Shown here one piece after another: positions 1 through 13,700 of a stretch of 64,000 nucleotides of DNA (positions are counted from its first letter, which is position 1; the number at the start of each line of letters is the position of its first letter). The position numbers were made by a program, and so were the translations under genes. Where the stretch lies: the NCBI GenBank assembly GCA_963970005.1, contig CAXAMN010022840.1:266377-330376 (forward strand). Reading direction: 5' to 3'. The notes beneath the pieces were generated by a model that was not told where the DNA came from, searched no databases, and saw nothing but the letters and a program-made list of their open reading frames with translations. The DNA comes from Durusdinium trenchii. Lineage: Eukaryota; Sar; Dinophyceae; Suessiales; Symbiodiniaceae.

Positions 1-3000
1 GCAGTGGGCGGGCGTTCCACCAAAGCATCTTAGCAAGTCAGAGTTCACATCCTTACTTCGCATCACACTGCTAAGATCCCTCAACATGTTGGAAAGGTCT
101 TCCTCTTCATGCTTGCAGAACGGGAAGCAAAGACATCTTTGGCAAATCTCCCCATATGTGGAAAAGGCACGCCGGGCGCCCCCGGCGACGTCCAGATAAG
201 GAACACGCATAGAAGATGACCAGTTGCGCCCAACAGTTGCGCTGCAATGTGCTCCAAATGTTGGGATCATGTTTGCGGGATTTTATTTGTCAAATCTCGA
301 AAAAGACATGGAAACGGTCGGATCTTTCCCTTTCTCAGGACAGCTGAGAACGGCCTCGTGATCATTTAGCCGCCCGGTCCGCGGACTATATCGGCGCGAA
401 ACCGAGATCTAGATCGGTGGCCTGAGAAAGCGAGAAAGATCGCAAACAAATAGACCAAACATTCAAGTAGGGGATCCAACTAAGGGCGTTGGGGTGGGAT
501 TGACGAATTCTGTGGGAGGGGTAGCAGTCAACACTTCCCACAAATTTGTTACTTTACAGCTGTGCGCGGAGCTGCTTTGCATCATTTCCAATTTCAAGCC
601 CGGAAACTCATGTGGTGGGCGTCGGCGTGGAGCGCTGTGGTGCCTGGGCATTGCTGCGCACTTGATTCGAAAAAGTGGGCACTGTTGGAGTTGTGCCCTG
701 GGCCTCAGCATCGCACGAAGTCAGTCGGATTCAAGTGTGGTGATTATCAATTGCAACTCGGTCACCGGTTTTGGCGCTTGTTTTGTTGAACATTGCTGAG
801 ATCATGATTCTGCTGTGGTGTGTGCATGTTGTGGAAGAAGCATGTCCGGCAAGTACCCTGTCACACATTTTCCAACAACCTTTATTACACAATCCCAAAT
901 GCAGTTGGTGTCGTCTCACACATCCATTCATTGATGCTCAGAAAGCATAGTGGCAAATGAGAAACAGTAGTTACAGTAGTTGGCCCTTCTTTTCATTCCT
1001 CATCATTCTTTGCAAAACCAACCCACCTCACTGTGCATTGAAGTACCTGTCGCCCCCTTGGTCACTCAGCGGCTGCCACAGCGAAGAATCGCAGCCTTTA
1101 AATCCCACCAAAGTGATAAGTGATAAGTGATAAGCGGATTGACCCCAGAACTGTATAGAGGAAAGTCTTTATATGTTTGTTTTTGTGGAGAGGAGCAGTA
1201 TATTGTTATTTACCCAACATTTTCCAATTCCATGATCGTTAGAGGGATTCTAGGATCCCAGGCCGATTTTGTGCTTTTTTTGCCATCGCGGATCAAGTCA
1301 ATAGTTGCCGCAAGGAGCGCAGACAAGAGACAACAGGCTGACTAAAGAGAATCGCACATCTCCCAAGCACTGTAAGCACAGGACCACCCCTCCAAGTCAG
1401 CCCGTACCATGTTGAAGCGACAGCCCTTTTACCGTACTTCCGGCTTGAATGCATCTTTTTCCATCAATGTTCTTCAATTGTCTTACACAGATGTGTAACT
1501 TAACTATGACACCGATAATGTGAAGTAAACTAAACACATCAACCCTCCAGTTCTTACATGCCATGTTGCCTCACCTGCCCACAGGCAGCGCTCAAAGGCA
1601 CTGCATCGACGCACCCCTCGCGGATTGGGTGCTGCACGCCATGGGGGATGGATGCGGGGGGGATGGGCTGGCTGGGCTTGTTGAGGGGGAACTCTTGGGC
1701 TGGCTGGGACAAGGTCTAAGAATGCCCTAGTCACATCCACATCCACCTATTGAATTTCAAGTCTTTCTCCATAGGTATAGATCCACGGGTTTGGCCGGTG
1801 GAGGCCCGATCCCCGATCCCACGTGGTGCACCATGCCCTGTTTTACTGCCCATAAGTAGGCTTAAGGGATATGAGATGATATGATATTCTGATACATAAG
1901 AAGGGCACTTAGCTGGATGACCTTCTCCAGGAATATCCCATTCCTTTGATGCCTCATTTGGAGGGTGCAGCGAAGTGCTGGTTCGTTTGCTGTTCTTCGT
2001 CCCCGCGGTGCCGATGACTCGTAGCAACAAATGCCGTCAACTCTGGGCCAAAGTTGCCCCACGTTGTTGGTTTTGGCATGGCGAAGCTCGCTTCCCTGCC
2101 ACTTTGGGGCTTGGCCTTGGGCTTTCTTCAAGGAGAGGCCGAAGATGGCCGGAGAAATGCGGAGGGCATTCGGTTCACTACGGAAAGGAAAGTAACTATC
2201 AACTATATAATTGTAATTGTAGTGCTGAAAGGCAAACTGATTTGCCAAAGGCGCTTGAAGGCCACCGGAGTGTCTTCAAACAGTTTACTACGGCCGCTAC
2301 TGAGAGACAGTGACTTCCGGTGCTGCGTGGTGCACCGATGTGCACCACCGACCAATCACCACCATCCGAGACGCCGGGCCGAGCACAGCTCTCGTGCTAC
2401 TTGCTCCTAGTAGTACGGCCAGGAGCCACTAGTAGCGTCCTTGCTCCTAGTAGCTTCTTGTTACTACTAGTAAGGCACTTGTTACTACTAGCGTGGCACT
2501 TGTTCCTAGTAGTAATGCCAGGAGCCACTCGTAGCGTCCTTGCTCCTAGTAGTGATGCCCTTGTTCCTAGTAGCGTTCTTGATCCTTCTATGCTCCATGA
2601 CTTAGGGGGTTGGCGCGTTCCACCGATCGAACGGAGTGAGAAAGGAAGTCACTCCATTAAGACTTAGGGAGTGGGTGGGGCACTCTCCACGACCGGTGGA
2701 CATATGATGACCTTAGGGTTCCCCATGAAAGCCTCCACTTTCTAAGATGCATTCCAAGATGCGCTGTCAGAGCCACATGCTTTGCAGTGTTTTTTTATCG
2801 TTAGGCGTTCGACACTAAAACACCCCACTTTGGCAGCAAGGAATTGGTGAAGCTGCCATGGATTGTTGTGACATTGATGTGACGATAGCATTTTGGTCAC
2901 CATTTCAGTGACGAAGACATCAAATCAACCCGTCCTTGCCCGAGGCAAAGTATTGGCAGGTCATCACGGATGGGGCGCCGAAAGCACGTGCCTCATTTGC

Positions 3001-4652
3001 AAGCTCCTAAATATGTTTAGGAAAAGCTGAGGCCCACATGCTCTGAGGCTTCTGAGCCGATCACCTCTTGAAATGGTCACCCCTGCTGAGTGGAGGAATC
3101 CTGGAGGGCAGACCCACACACACACACACCCACACCCACCCACACACATAGCACGCACACACACACACACACACACTCTGACAATTGTATTCAGTTAACT
3201 CAGTTCCCCAAGGAAAGGAATGCCTCAACGGTAAGGTGAGGAGTCCGATCAATTGCAGATGTTTGAACACGTGGTTTGTGCGCATCTGCAGACTCGCGAC
3301 AGCAGCGGACGAAACGGCGGCGCGGCTGCGGGGGAAGAAAAGGTTTAGGGGGAGAAACATGAACGACCATGGCATCAAAACACAGCAAGGAAGAGTGGAG
3401 TGGTATCACGGCGCAGGTACGTTTTCCTGATCGTCCAGTGTGGAGCTTCGTTGGCAGAGGCCACGACTGGAGATCCCTCTGCCCCCTGCATTCAAAACTC
3501 TTAGTTACAGAGGTTAGAGGTGGAACCCTTAGATACAGGGGGTGACACACACAAACCGCCGATTCCGGCGCAAGTGTGTAGAACGTTGAAGGTGGAACTT
3601 TGTACAGAAAGCGCCAATATTGGCGCTGCGAAAAACTAATAGCCACCTAAAAAGCCTTAGAAAGACAGACAAAGCAAACAAAACAAAAGCAGACTAAGAG
3701 GGCAAGAAAGAAAGATAGGGGTAGTTACGAGGCCCACTTAGTTAAATGAAAGTAGAGCGCGAGCGGGACATTTGTCTTAAACCGCCCGGGTAGCTAGCAA
3801 TAGGCTAGGAGAAACAGAAGGAAAGGCACCAACACACAAGTGTGTTGAGTGCGATTTCCTTCTGTTTCCCGAGTAGCGGGTGGGGTAGCAACGGAGGCCC
3901 AGGGGTAGGGAGGGGGAAAAATGCATGATTAATTCGTCCGGCCTGTGAATACTTAGCAGCACATGCACATGTGAATACCTAGCCGTCAAACATCTCAAAA
4001 AAAAAGCAAGTGTTGCAAAACTGTCAGTTCCCGTGTTTAGGCCCGGCGGCCGTTGTGGCAGTTAATTCGATGGTTGTGGCGGTGACTTCCAGTGGAGTTC
4101 CTGTGAAAAGTGGTGAGGTCAGTTAGTGCTTGCACGATGAGACAGCGCCCCAATGACGGGGATCACACTCAGCACCCGAGTGGGACGGCTGAGCGAAACA
4201 CACTCTGACAATTGCATTCAGTGAACTCAGTTCCCCAAGGAAAGGAATGCCTCAACGGTAAGGTGAGGAGTCCGATCAATTGTAGATGTTTGAACAAGTG
4301 GTTTGTGCGCATCTGCAGACTCGCGACAGCAGCGGACGAAACGGCGGCGCGGCTGCGGGGGAAGAAAAGGTTTAGGGGGAGAAACATGAACGACCATGGC
4401 ATCAAAACACAGCAAGGAAGAGTGGAGTGGTATCACGGCGCAGGTACGTTTTCCTGATCGTCCAGTGGGCAGAGGCCACGACCGGAGATCCCTCTGCCCC
4501 CTGCATTCAAAACTCTTAGTTACAGAGGTTAGAGGTGGAACCCTTAGATACAGGGGGTGACACACGCGCACACGCACACACACACACACACACACACCTG
4601 AGCTTGGATTGCAGTCTCATACTTCAAGGTGGCCGCCATGATTTCCACTGAG

Positions 4653-4746
4653 GTTATGGACACTCCGCTGTTTTGCACGAGCAGAAGATGTGGATTTTTG
4701 GTGGGAAAGACTCCCCGGTCTTAGGGGAGGACCTCAATGATTTGCA
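4653..4746 (+). CDS. Kelch gene, first recognised exon (blade 1)
   Basis: Acceptor ...ccactgag precedes GT TAT GGA CAC. The exon reads YGHSAVLHEQKMWIFGGK and ends ...GAT TTG CA before a GC donor (GCGTGG). The split codon joins the G at 6199 to give LNDLQHYLD, a normal kelch strand. A stop (tga) lies just upstream in this frame, which fixes the exon start but shows that an earlier exon is missing. Confidence 0.8.
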
Positions 4747-7700
4747 GCGTGGCAGACCATGGTGGAGCCCTGGGTGGGGCCCAAGCTCTGGGAGCTTCTA
4801 AAACCCATTGTAGAACTGGATTTGTGATTCATAAACTTCCCGCCGGGTGTGGAATCGCACGTGTAGTCGTGCAAATGTTGATTCAAAAGTGCAAACCCTC
4901 TCAATACTTTTGCTTGTTCGATGATGTTTTTTGGGGGGTCCCGGATCCTTTCATTTTTAAAGCCGAATCTGCCGAAACCCAAGCGCCAGCGCAAAATCCG
5001 TTGCCGTTTTTGTCCCGGGCTGTCCTCAACTTTCATGCGTCCTGTCTCAAGTAGACTTGCGCACCCCATTTTAATCACACGACTAATCGATGACAATGTT
5101 ATGAAACCGATTTCAATGATATGAAACCGAAGATTACTTGTTAAAATCGATGGCAATGTTCTCAGCGTGACATCCACATCCTCATTCCATCACAACCCCC
5201 CCCCCATTTTAATCACACGACTAATCGATGACAAGGTTACGAAACCGATGACAATGTTGACAAACCGATGACAATGTTATGAAAACGATGACAATGTTAT
5301 GAAACCGATGACAATGCTATGAAACCGAAGATAACCTTAGTATACTTCAAAAATTGCAGTAGTCACACGTTCGGTTCTACACCCGTAGGCATCAACTTGT
5401 CCACCAAAGAATCTTTAGAGTTTAGATGTTTGGTGTGAACATCAAGAGTTTTTTCAATTTCCCCGTGCGCAGGCCTATGAGATATCAGATAGCAGAGTCG
5501 TCCTGTTTGGAGTCTGGCCCCATAACCCCGTAGACAGCTCGAACGACCAGATGAAACGGTTGTTCGCTCCAGGTAGAAATGATATTGTTTTCTGGGCTCA
5601 TCTTGGTTTAAGGGAATCCGCCAGTGGCTGTGGTTTCCATTGGGAAACACCAAATGTTGCATGGGAAAGCCAAGAAATGTGGACGTTGACGTGCAGAACA
5701 TATCGTTTTTTTTCCGCGGGTTCCTGGGGATCCAAGACTCTAACTTGCTCTAAGTTCTAATTGTACAGGCCAAGCGTTGCTTCAGTTGCTGATATTTATA
5801 TATGCTGCATATAGAACCTACATTTGGACCCAAAACGGCCCTTTTGTTCGTTCCAGTTTTCGGGGTTTATAGGAATTTGTGGGTGCAGTGTCCTTGGTCA
5901 TGTGCATATATAGTTATATATATATATGTTGTATCTCTTTTTCTATACATATATATTTATGCTGTATCTCTATATATATATAACTGGGTTTCAAGGAAAA
6001 GGTGTCCAATGCACAGCTTTCAGTTCCCACCAATGACCTAACAACGACATTTGAACACCCCATGACTTCCAGAAGGATGGCCACTTGCTTGAAACTTCGC
6101 CCATGCAGACTCTCACTCCCTAAGAAGGGCGGCGAATGAACTCGGTCCGAGCGCCGCTTGCGCCCTCCCTTCATCTCCCAATACCTCCGTGGGCCGAGGC
6201 ACTACTTGGACACCGTCTCCGGGAATTGGACCGAAGTCTTCCCCGAAGCGCCTCCCACGGCTCGCTCACATCACAGCGCCATCGTGGATCATGTGGGACG
6301 CATGTGGATCTTCGGCGGCCTCTATCGAAGCGACATGGGCCCCCAACAGGTGACGGACCAGCTGTGGCTCGGCTCACATGTGCGGGCCACCTTTCCGTTC
6401 TCCATCCGATGTGCCACCGCCACAATATGCCACTGCGGTCGTTGTTTCACCCGGAATGTACATTTGGCATGGCACCTGCTTTAAGAAAACGGGATCACTG
6501 TCATCACTGTCACGGACGCAACAAAATGACACGGCTCTGCCTATCACGGTCAGAAAGAAGTGGCGGGTGTTTGGTTTAGACGTCTCTACTCGCAGCTGCC
6601 AATTTGGCTCAGTTTCTTTATCTCCCAATTCGTTGAAGGGTATTGGTGTTCAATTTGTTTTTCAATTGATTGTTATTTTGGAATGTTCATCGTTTTGTTC
6701 GTTTGGCTTGTGCACACCAAAGGCTAAAATTCAGGTTGTCAACGGCAACTTGAAACAATGATTTGAGGGCAATATGCCTTGACATTAACTCGCGTCTATT
6801 TGAGTGAATGGTTTAAGCAACCCGCATTTCTGATTTCTATAACTTCCATGCCGTTGGTGCGTTTTAGGATTTGTCATTCACGCTGAACTTTCTCCTTGAC
6901 TCAACGTTTCACGGTTTCACCACTTCACGCCCAAGATCATGCGCTAACTGTTGCAGCTACTTCACACAAAAACACATGGCTTTGTGGCAAATGCATCCAA
7001 AATAGTATCCAAAACTGATTGTAACTTTGATCTTGCAGATCTCACTCGGGGACATTTTTTCTGGCTCGTCGGAAGAGCGATCGGCTCAGCTGAACGCAAA
7101 CAGTGCCCAATGTCGAGCGATCATATATGATAGAATTGGAGGGGTTGGGTAGCCAAGGTACTACCTGAACCTCTCAAACCCGATCAAGCTCCTTGGAGGA
7201 CTATGTGGGGCGTGTTTATGTCCACAGCATGCCAAGACAACCCAGAAAACATCAGACAACCATGCATATATATAGTATACACTGCTCCTTTGCGCCTCCC
7301 TTGCGATATACTGTGGAGGAAGCTCCAGAACATCACGACAAAGAGGTTAATTCAGCATCTTGTCAAGGCTAGCTTTTCCTTAAACCTGGAGCAGCTTCAA
7401 CTGCAGGCTCTATAGATTATACTGATTAGAGTAGGGAAAAGATATAGAGAGCGATGCAAATTTTATGCTGCACATACTGAATGATACTTGGGGCTTTAAA
7501 TGCTTTGGGGCTGTTTGGCGTGGTGGAAGGCCTCCCACAATCGAATTGCGGAGACCATAGGATACCGTAGGGTTCGGGGCGATGCTCTCATCCTCGAATT
7601 GTCTCCTGAAGCTCCCTAAGATGGATGAACGTGGACACCAGACTTCAGTCTCGTGCGGAGCACAGCGCTGTCTTTGATGGAGCCTGGGGTATGTGGATCT

Positions 7701-10700
7701 TCGGTGGGAAGTTCTACCCTCGGTCCGCGGACAATGAGACCTTCACGACTGTGCATTACTTGGACCTGGAGGCGAGATTCAAGGGACAAAGACTGAGCCG
7801 GGAGGGTTGTAATCCGCATTTGTAGACCCGTCCAAAGGGAAGCCAAAGAGCAACGGGGGACAATATAAATTGTGTGTTACAGTGGTGGCTCCGCGGCTTC
7901 GCAAAAAAAGGCCCAAGATACAAGCCAATTGGGATCCAGAATGCGCACTCAGAATGCCTGATCCAAACACAGAGTCAGGAAACCACTAAACACAGGTCAT
8001 CCATAGTTGTCACGGCGGGGTCCGGCCGCCGTGACGGCATGCCCTTGCAACTTCTGGTCGTTCTGTGCCACCAGAAACAGACATGGCGTTAAGCAACACA
8101 AGCTGCTGTTTATGTAGCATCCTGTTTGGTTCGTTTATGGCTGACTGGGAGACATTGTGGTCACTTGATCTCGCGGCAGACCTTGGAGTACGAGGTGGTG
8201 GAGTGTCGCGGAAATGCGAGCTGGGTTGCATTGATCCCAGACAGAGGATGCCAAGACAAATACTTTGTTCCAGTGGTGCCTCCAAGCAGCTCATGTGGTG
8301 ATGACATGCGCTCCACAACAACTCTTGCATGGCATAAGCAGGGGGTGGTTAATGTTGGTTCAAAAACAGCCAGCTGTTGAGCCCCAACAGGGTGGTCGCG
8401 AAGAGCACTTGTCTGTCGGTTTGTCACGAAGCTGTGAAGTGGTTGCTCCTTCCCCTACATTGGCTTGCAAGAAAAAGAACCTGAAGAGTCCTGAAGATGT
8501 ATGTGTTTTCTCCTTCGGGCTATGTGTATACATCGAACGGCTGCCTCGGGACGGTTCAAGGACTCCGCGGCCCTAGTTCATTCGTTTGTCCTCGGAACCA
8601 AGGGGCCCTCGAAACGTTGGCGGCACAGTGCTGTGATGGATTCCTTCAGGCGATTGGCTGGGTGCAAAGGGGGTCGAAATACATGGGTTCCACAATGTGT
8701 GCATCATGACATTGTCCGGGTTGTGCACCCATTGTTCAGGAGGATGTGGGTCTATGGTGGTGTCGAGTATGACAAGCCCTTCGAGGACAGGCGCTTACCC
8801 AATGCGAACTAGTTTGGGGTGCTGTTGAAGAGAGAGCTTTGACGGCAGGGCTGTAGGTCTTTGGAATAGAGCACAAAATGCTTGGAGGGATCTTCGTGTC
8901 TTGGGGGCACAGAATTTGCTAGACCGAGCTGGAACTGAAGTATGTTGGTTGGGAGACAACCTCAATATGATGAACCTTGGTTTGGCCATGTGGTCTTCAA
9001 ACATATTACCTTCATTTGAAGCGATGGTGACCGGCGGACTCTTTTGCGGCACCGTCAGTGTAGTTTGTCATAGTTTGTCCAGCTAGTCCTTAGTGCAACA
9101 TCTTCAGACTTCGACCCAGAGGCATTGAAAAGATCAGACTGGCTTAGATCTCATTGAAGGGCACTTTGAACATCAACAAGGCATCACCTTGGTAGCAAGC
9201 TCGAACACCTATATGAACACCTGCAATTGACAGCATATGCAGCATATGGCAGTCTTCGAAACCCACGGCGAGATGATGTGTTGCAAGATGTTGTAGACGA
9301 TGCGTTTTCGCCCACAGGACCTCTACTTCCTGGATGTTGACTCTCATACTTGGAGCCAGGTGACCACGAGCCCCTTCAACCGACCAGGCATTTTGGAGGG
9401 ACATTCCGCAGTGATGGATGCAGCGGGGCGCATGTGGCTGCTGGGCGGCTACACGGGAACATACTATCCGGATCGTGTTTTCTACTTGGACGCTTCGCAA
9501 CACTTGGCAACTTGTTTCACATGCGGTTACTGGTGGGCCAGCATTGGCTCGGGAGGTTGTTTGGTGGAGTTTGTCGAACACCAGGTCTTATGGTTCTATG
9601 GTTCCTTTTCGCGTTATATACATATAATTACACACACTTAGGATAGGGTGTACTGAACTGAAAGCGGTGCCACACGCCGGCCTAGGGTTCCATTTCCTAA
9701 GAGTACCGGTAGGGAACCAACGAATCCTGGGGGTCTTCAAACGGAGAAGTGGCCCAAAAGGAAAGGACCGAACGACGAACGAACAGGCTGACGACGTTCC
9801 GCTCGCATCTGCAGTTCAAAGAAAACCATCAAGTCGTGAGGTTCTTGGCTTAGCCTCTCGCCATTCGAAAAAATGGAAAATGGCAGGTACGTTCGGATGA
9901 TCAGTCCGAATATCCCACTCTGTGACCTAGCTTCGTTGAACTGGGTCAGTCACAGAGTGCCCAGTTCCCCTGCTGTGGCAAAAACTAAAAAGTAAGAAGG
10001 CAAACCGAACAAATCCAAAAGGATCCCTATGATTCCAAGGGTTACACACACACGCCTCCCCGAGGGGAGGCAAAATTAAGGCTAGGACGAATGTGTAAAT
10101 GTGCGCGCAGAAAGGACAAAAGGATGAAGACATGAAAAGGAAGACAGACAGGACAAAAGTGTGTGTGGTGGCAATGAAAGGGAAAGCAAGTGCACAGGGA
10201 CAACCGATGAGCCCACCTCATTGTCGAGACCTGGGCGACTTAACACCTCAGTTGAAAGTGGATGTGCGCGTACACACTAAGGCCCGGACCATTGTACGCG
10301 CAAAAGGAACGAAAGGAGTGAGATGAACGGACATGAAGCACGGGAAGACATGAAAAGAAAGAGGAAAAGAAGTGTGTGAAGGGGAAAAGGTGAAAGGGGA
10401 ACCAAATGGAGGGGACGGGAACCGATGAAACCAAACCTCATTAAACAACCTAGGAAGAGCTGCCTCGTTGAAGTGTGTACGATGTATATGCACCTAAGTG
10501 GCCAACAGGTTCCAATGAACCTTGAACAGACTTCGGTCGCTGCGACCACGTACGGCTTGCCCAGGGGCTGCCACCTTTGACCGCTACGGTCACGTAAAGG
10601 CATAAGCCAGCTTGGAATTCCTAAAATGGGACAAATCGGAGTTCTCTCGGCCTAGGCCACCTTCGCCCGCTCTGGGCATTTACATCTCCGGGCAGGGGAG

Positions 10701-13700
10701 ATAGCGACGTACACCCGTTCGACGGGTCCACGGGAGGCACTCTGCGGGCTCATCCCGGGTTGGCACGAGGCCAAACACACTTAGGATAGGGTATACTGAA
10801 CTGAAAGCGGTGCCACACGCCGGCCTAGGGTTCCATTTCCTAAGAGTACCGGTAGGGAACCAACGAATCCTGGGGGTCTTCAAACGGAGAAGTGGCCCAA
10901 AAGGAAAGGACCGAACGACGAACGAACAGGCTGACGACGTTCCGCTCGCATCTGCAGCTCAAAGAAAACCATCAAGTCGTGAGGTTCTTGGCTTAGCCTC
11001 TCGCCATTCGAAAAATGGAAAATGGCAGGTACGTTCGGGTGATCAGTCCGAATATCCCACTCTGTGACCCAGCTTCGTTGAACTGGGTCAGTCACAGAGT
11101 GCCCAGTTCCCCTGCTGTGGCAAAAACTAAAAAGTAAGAAGGCAAACCGAACAAATCCAAAAGGATCCCTATGATTCCAAGGGTTACACACACATGTGTG
11201 TGTAATTAAGCCTGCTAGTTAGCATGCAGTACTCCAAACGTTTGGAGTTGAACATCGTCCCGCAAGCGCTTAGTTCTCTCAGGACACGGTGGACATGAAG
11301 AACCTGAGCCTCGGATGGTGTCGCAGCCTGCTCTGGAGGTGAAGCTAGATTTGGGTGAAGCTCAGTACCCCAGGTCATGCAGGATTGCACCATTTAGCTT
11401 GGATAGTCTTACCACTTGTTGCAGATCAGCAGCCAACTACATGCTTAGTGTTCACATTTCCGCATACATCGTGGCAATGATATGTATGATTATGTATGTA
11501 TATATTTATATGCATATAGCGACGGAGAATCACTTAGAACAAAAAATCCAAAACGCTGAATCTGCACTTAGAACAGCGTCAGACTATCAAGAAATTGTTT
11601 GTTCTTCCTGTTGCGCTGAGAACGTTCCTGAACCCGCGCTTGGACAATTCTAAGGAGAAAAGCAGACAAACTAGCCAAATTATGAGTGAAACGATGTTAA
11701 TTACTATAGATTGAGGAGGGGGCCAGTTAAGCCACGCACCACAAGCACCACACCAGTGTTTCTGCTTTTCTGACGGGAGTTCACTTGAACATTCTTATTG
11801 GCGCCAAGTGGTGTTCCAAGTGCAGGTTTCCCTCTTGTTCTAAGCCTTGCATGTAGAACCTCTCCCGGGGACTCTTTGTAAGGCCAGGAGCCCCTAGTAG
11901 CGTCCTTGCTCCTAGTAGTAAGGCCAGGAGCCCCTAGTAGCGTCTTTGCTCTTAGTAGCGATGCCAGGAGCCCCTAGTAGCGTCCTTGCTCCTAGTAGCG
12001 ATGCCAGGAGCCCCTAGTAGCGTCCTTGCTCCTAATTACGTTTTATGATATAGTTATATGACTCCATTTGGCTCAACAGAACTTCTGATGCATCCGAACT
12101 TCTCAATAGATCCACTGCCTGGGAGCTGTGCGTAGCTGCATTATGGATTTGTCCGTTCATGCAGCTCTTGACTCAGAGTATCTCTCCTAAAGCAGTTGTG
12201 ATCCATCAATCCCAAACTATTGAATGTCTACCACGTTCACCATTGACAACTGCCAAGGTTTGTAAGGGACACTTGGCATACAAAAATCCGCTCGCGTTCG
12301 CCTTTGGGTCTGAGGATGTGGAGAGAAGTGGAGGAGTTCGAGTTTTCTGCAAAAGGCCAGGTGTTGCAGGGCCTTCTTGGAATAGAATTGTCCTCTACAA
12401 GGTAGTTGCTACATGTTCTTTTCGTGCGGATTGCGGAGAGGTGGAAAGAGATGAGGGGAGCATTCAATGCACCACAAAAGACTCCTACCTTACCACAACA
12501 AAAGCATGCTTGGGCTGACCGGGTGCGTGCAATGAGAAGCAGCGATGCTTTGATGAACAGCTTTGATGATGTTGATTTGTTCGATCCCCCGGTCAGCAAG
12601 TGAAGCGGTCTGACCGCTTCTCAGGCACAAGATGCTTCAACCATTTCCTCATGTGGTCCCATGCCAAAGAAAATCAATCATGTGGCGCGTTGGGCGCATG
12701 ACGTTGAACGGTCCTACTCCAGCCAGCGTTTGCTAATTATATAAGTATTATTGTATTAATATATATTATATACACATGCTACCCCCATCTACCCCCCAAA
12801 AATGTCTACCTCTTCAAGCAATTGAAGCAAATGGTTGCTAGTATTCAAAATGGGTACCAGGTCATGATGGTTTGAATGGAGCTGTTGTAGGGAGGGGGAT
12901 TTGGCACGACTGTAAAATCGGTTTTACTAGTTTACTTAAGAAGTATATATATATATATGTATGTATACTTATTTGTCTTGCACATGCTTTACTCACTCTT
13001 TTTCGGCTACGTAGCCATTAAAGAAGACAGGATGTTTGTTTTCTCATTTGCGTATGCAAGAGACAAGCTGAATATGAAGACAAGGAGCTATTTGCCAATG
13101 AGACAGACATCCCAGAGAGAAGAGGAACTATGCAAGAAAAGTATGATATGAGTAATGCTTGCTAGAACCTACTATGTCTCTATATTTCCTGCCCAAGGAT
13201 AGATGCCAATTCATCCTCTTCCATTTGGCAAAATTCCTTTATGCGCTTTATATGCCTTACTTTACTTCGAGTGATCCCCGCCATGGCATTACACTACTCT
13301 GCTGACAATCGACGGCTATCTTGCTTCAACATCACCCAAAAAGCGTCTAACATATATTCCGGCATTCTATCTAGCATGCATTCCGACATTTCAGGCATTT
13401 CTATTTGGCATATATTCTGGCATTCTATGCGGCATATATTGTGGCATTCCATCTGGCAATATCTGGCATACATTCTGGCAGCAAGCATATCTTGCATATA
13501 TTCTTGCGTTCTATCGAGCATATATTCGGGCTGTCTATCTGGCATAGTTGCGGACATTCTTTCTGGCACTCTTCCTATTTGCGGTGCCCACCGCGAGATG
13601 AGACTGGTGGCTGGCGTAGTGCCCACTGGAATCTAGCACTTGTGGTTGAGGCCCGCTGGTGCCCACTGCGATCTGGCACTTGTGGAGGAGGAGAGGAGGA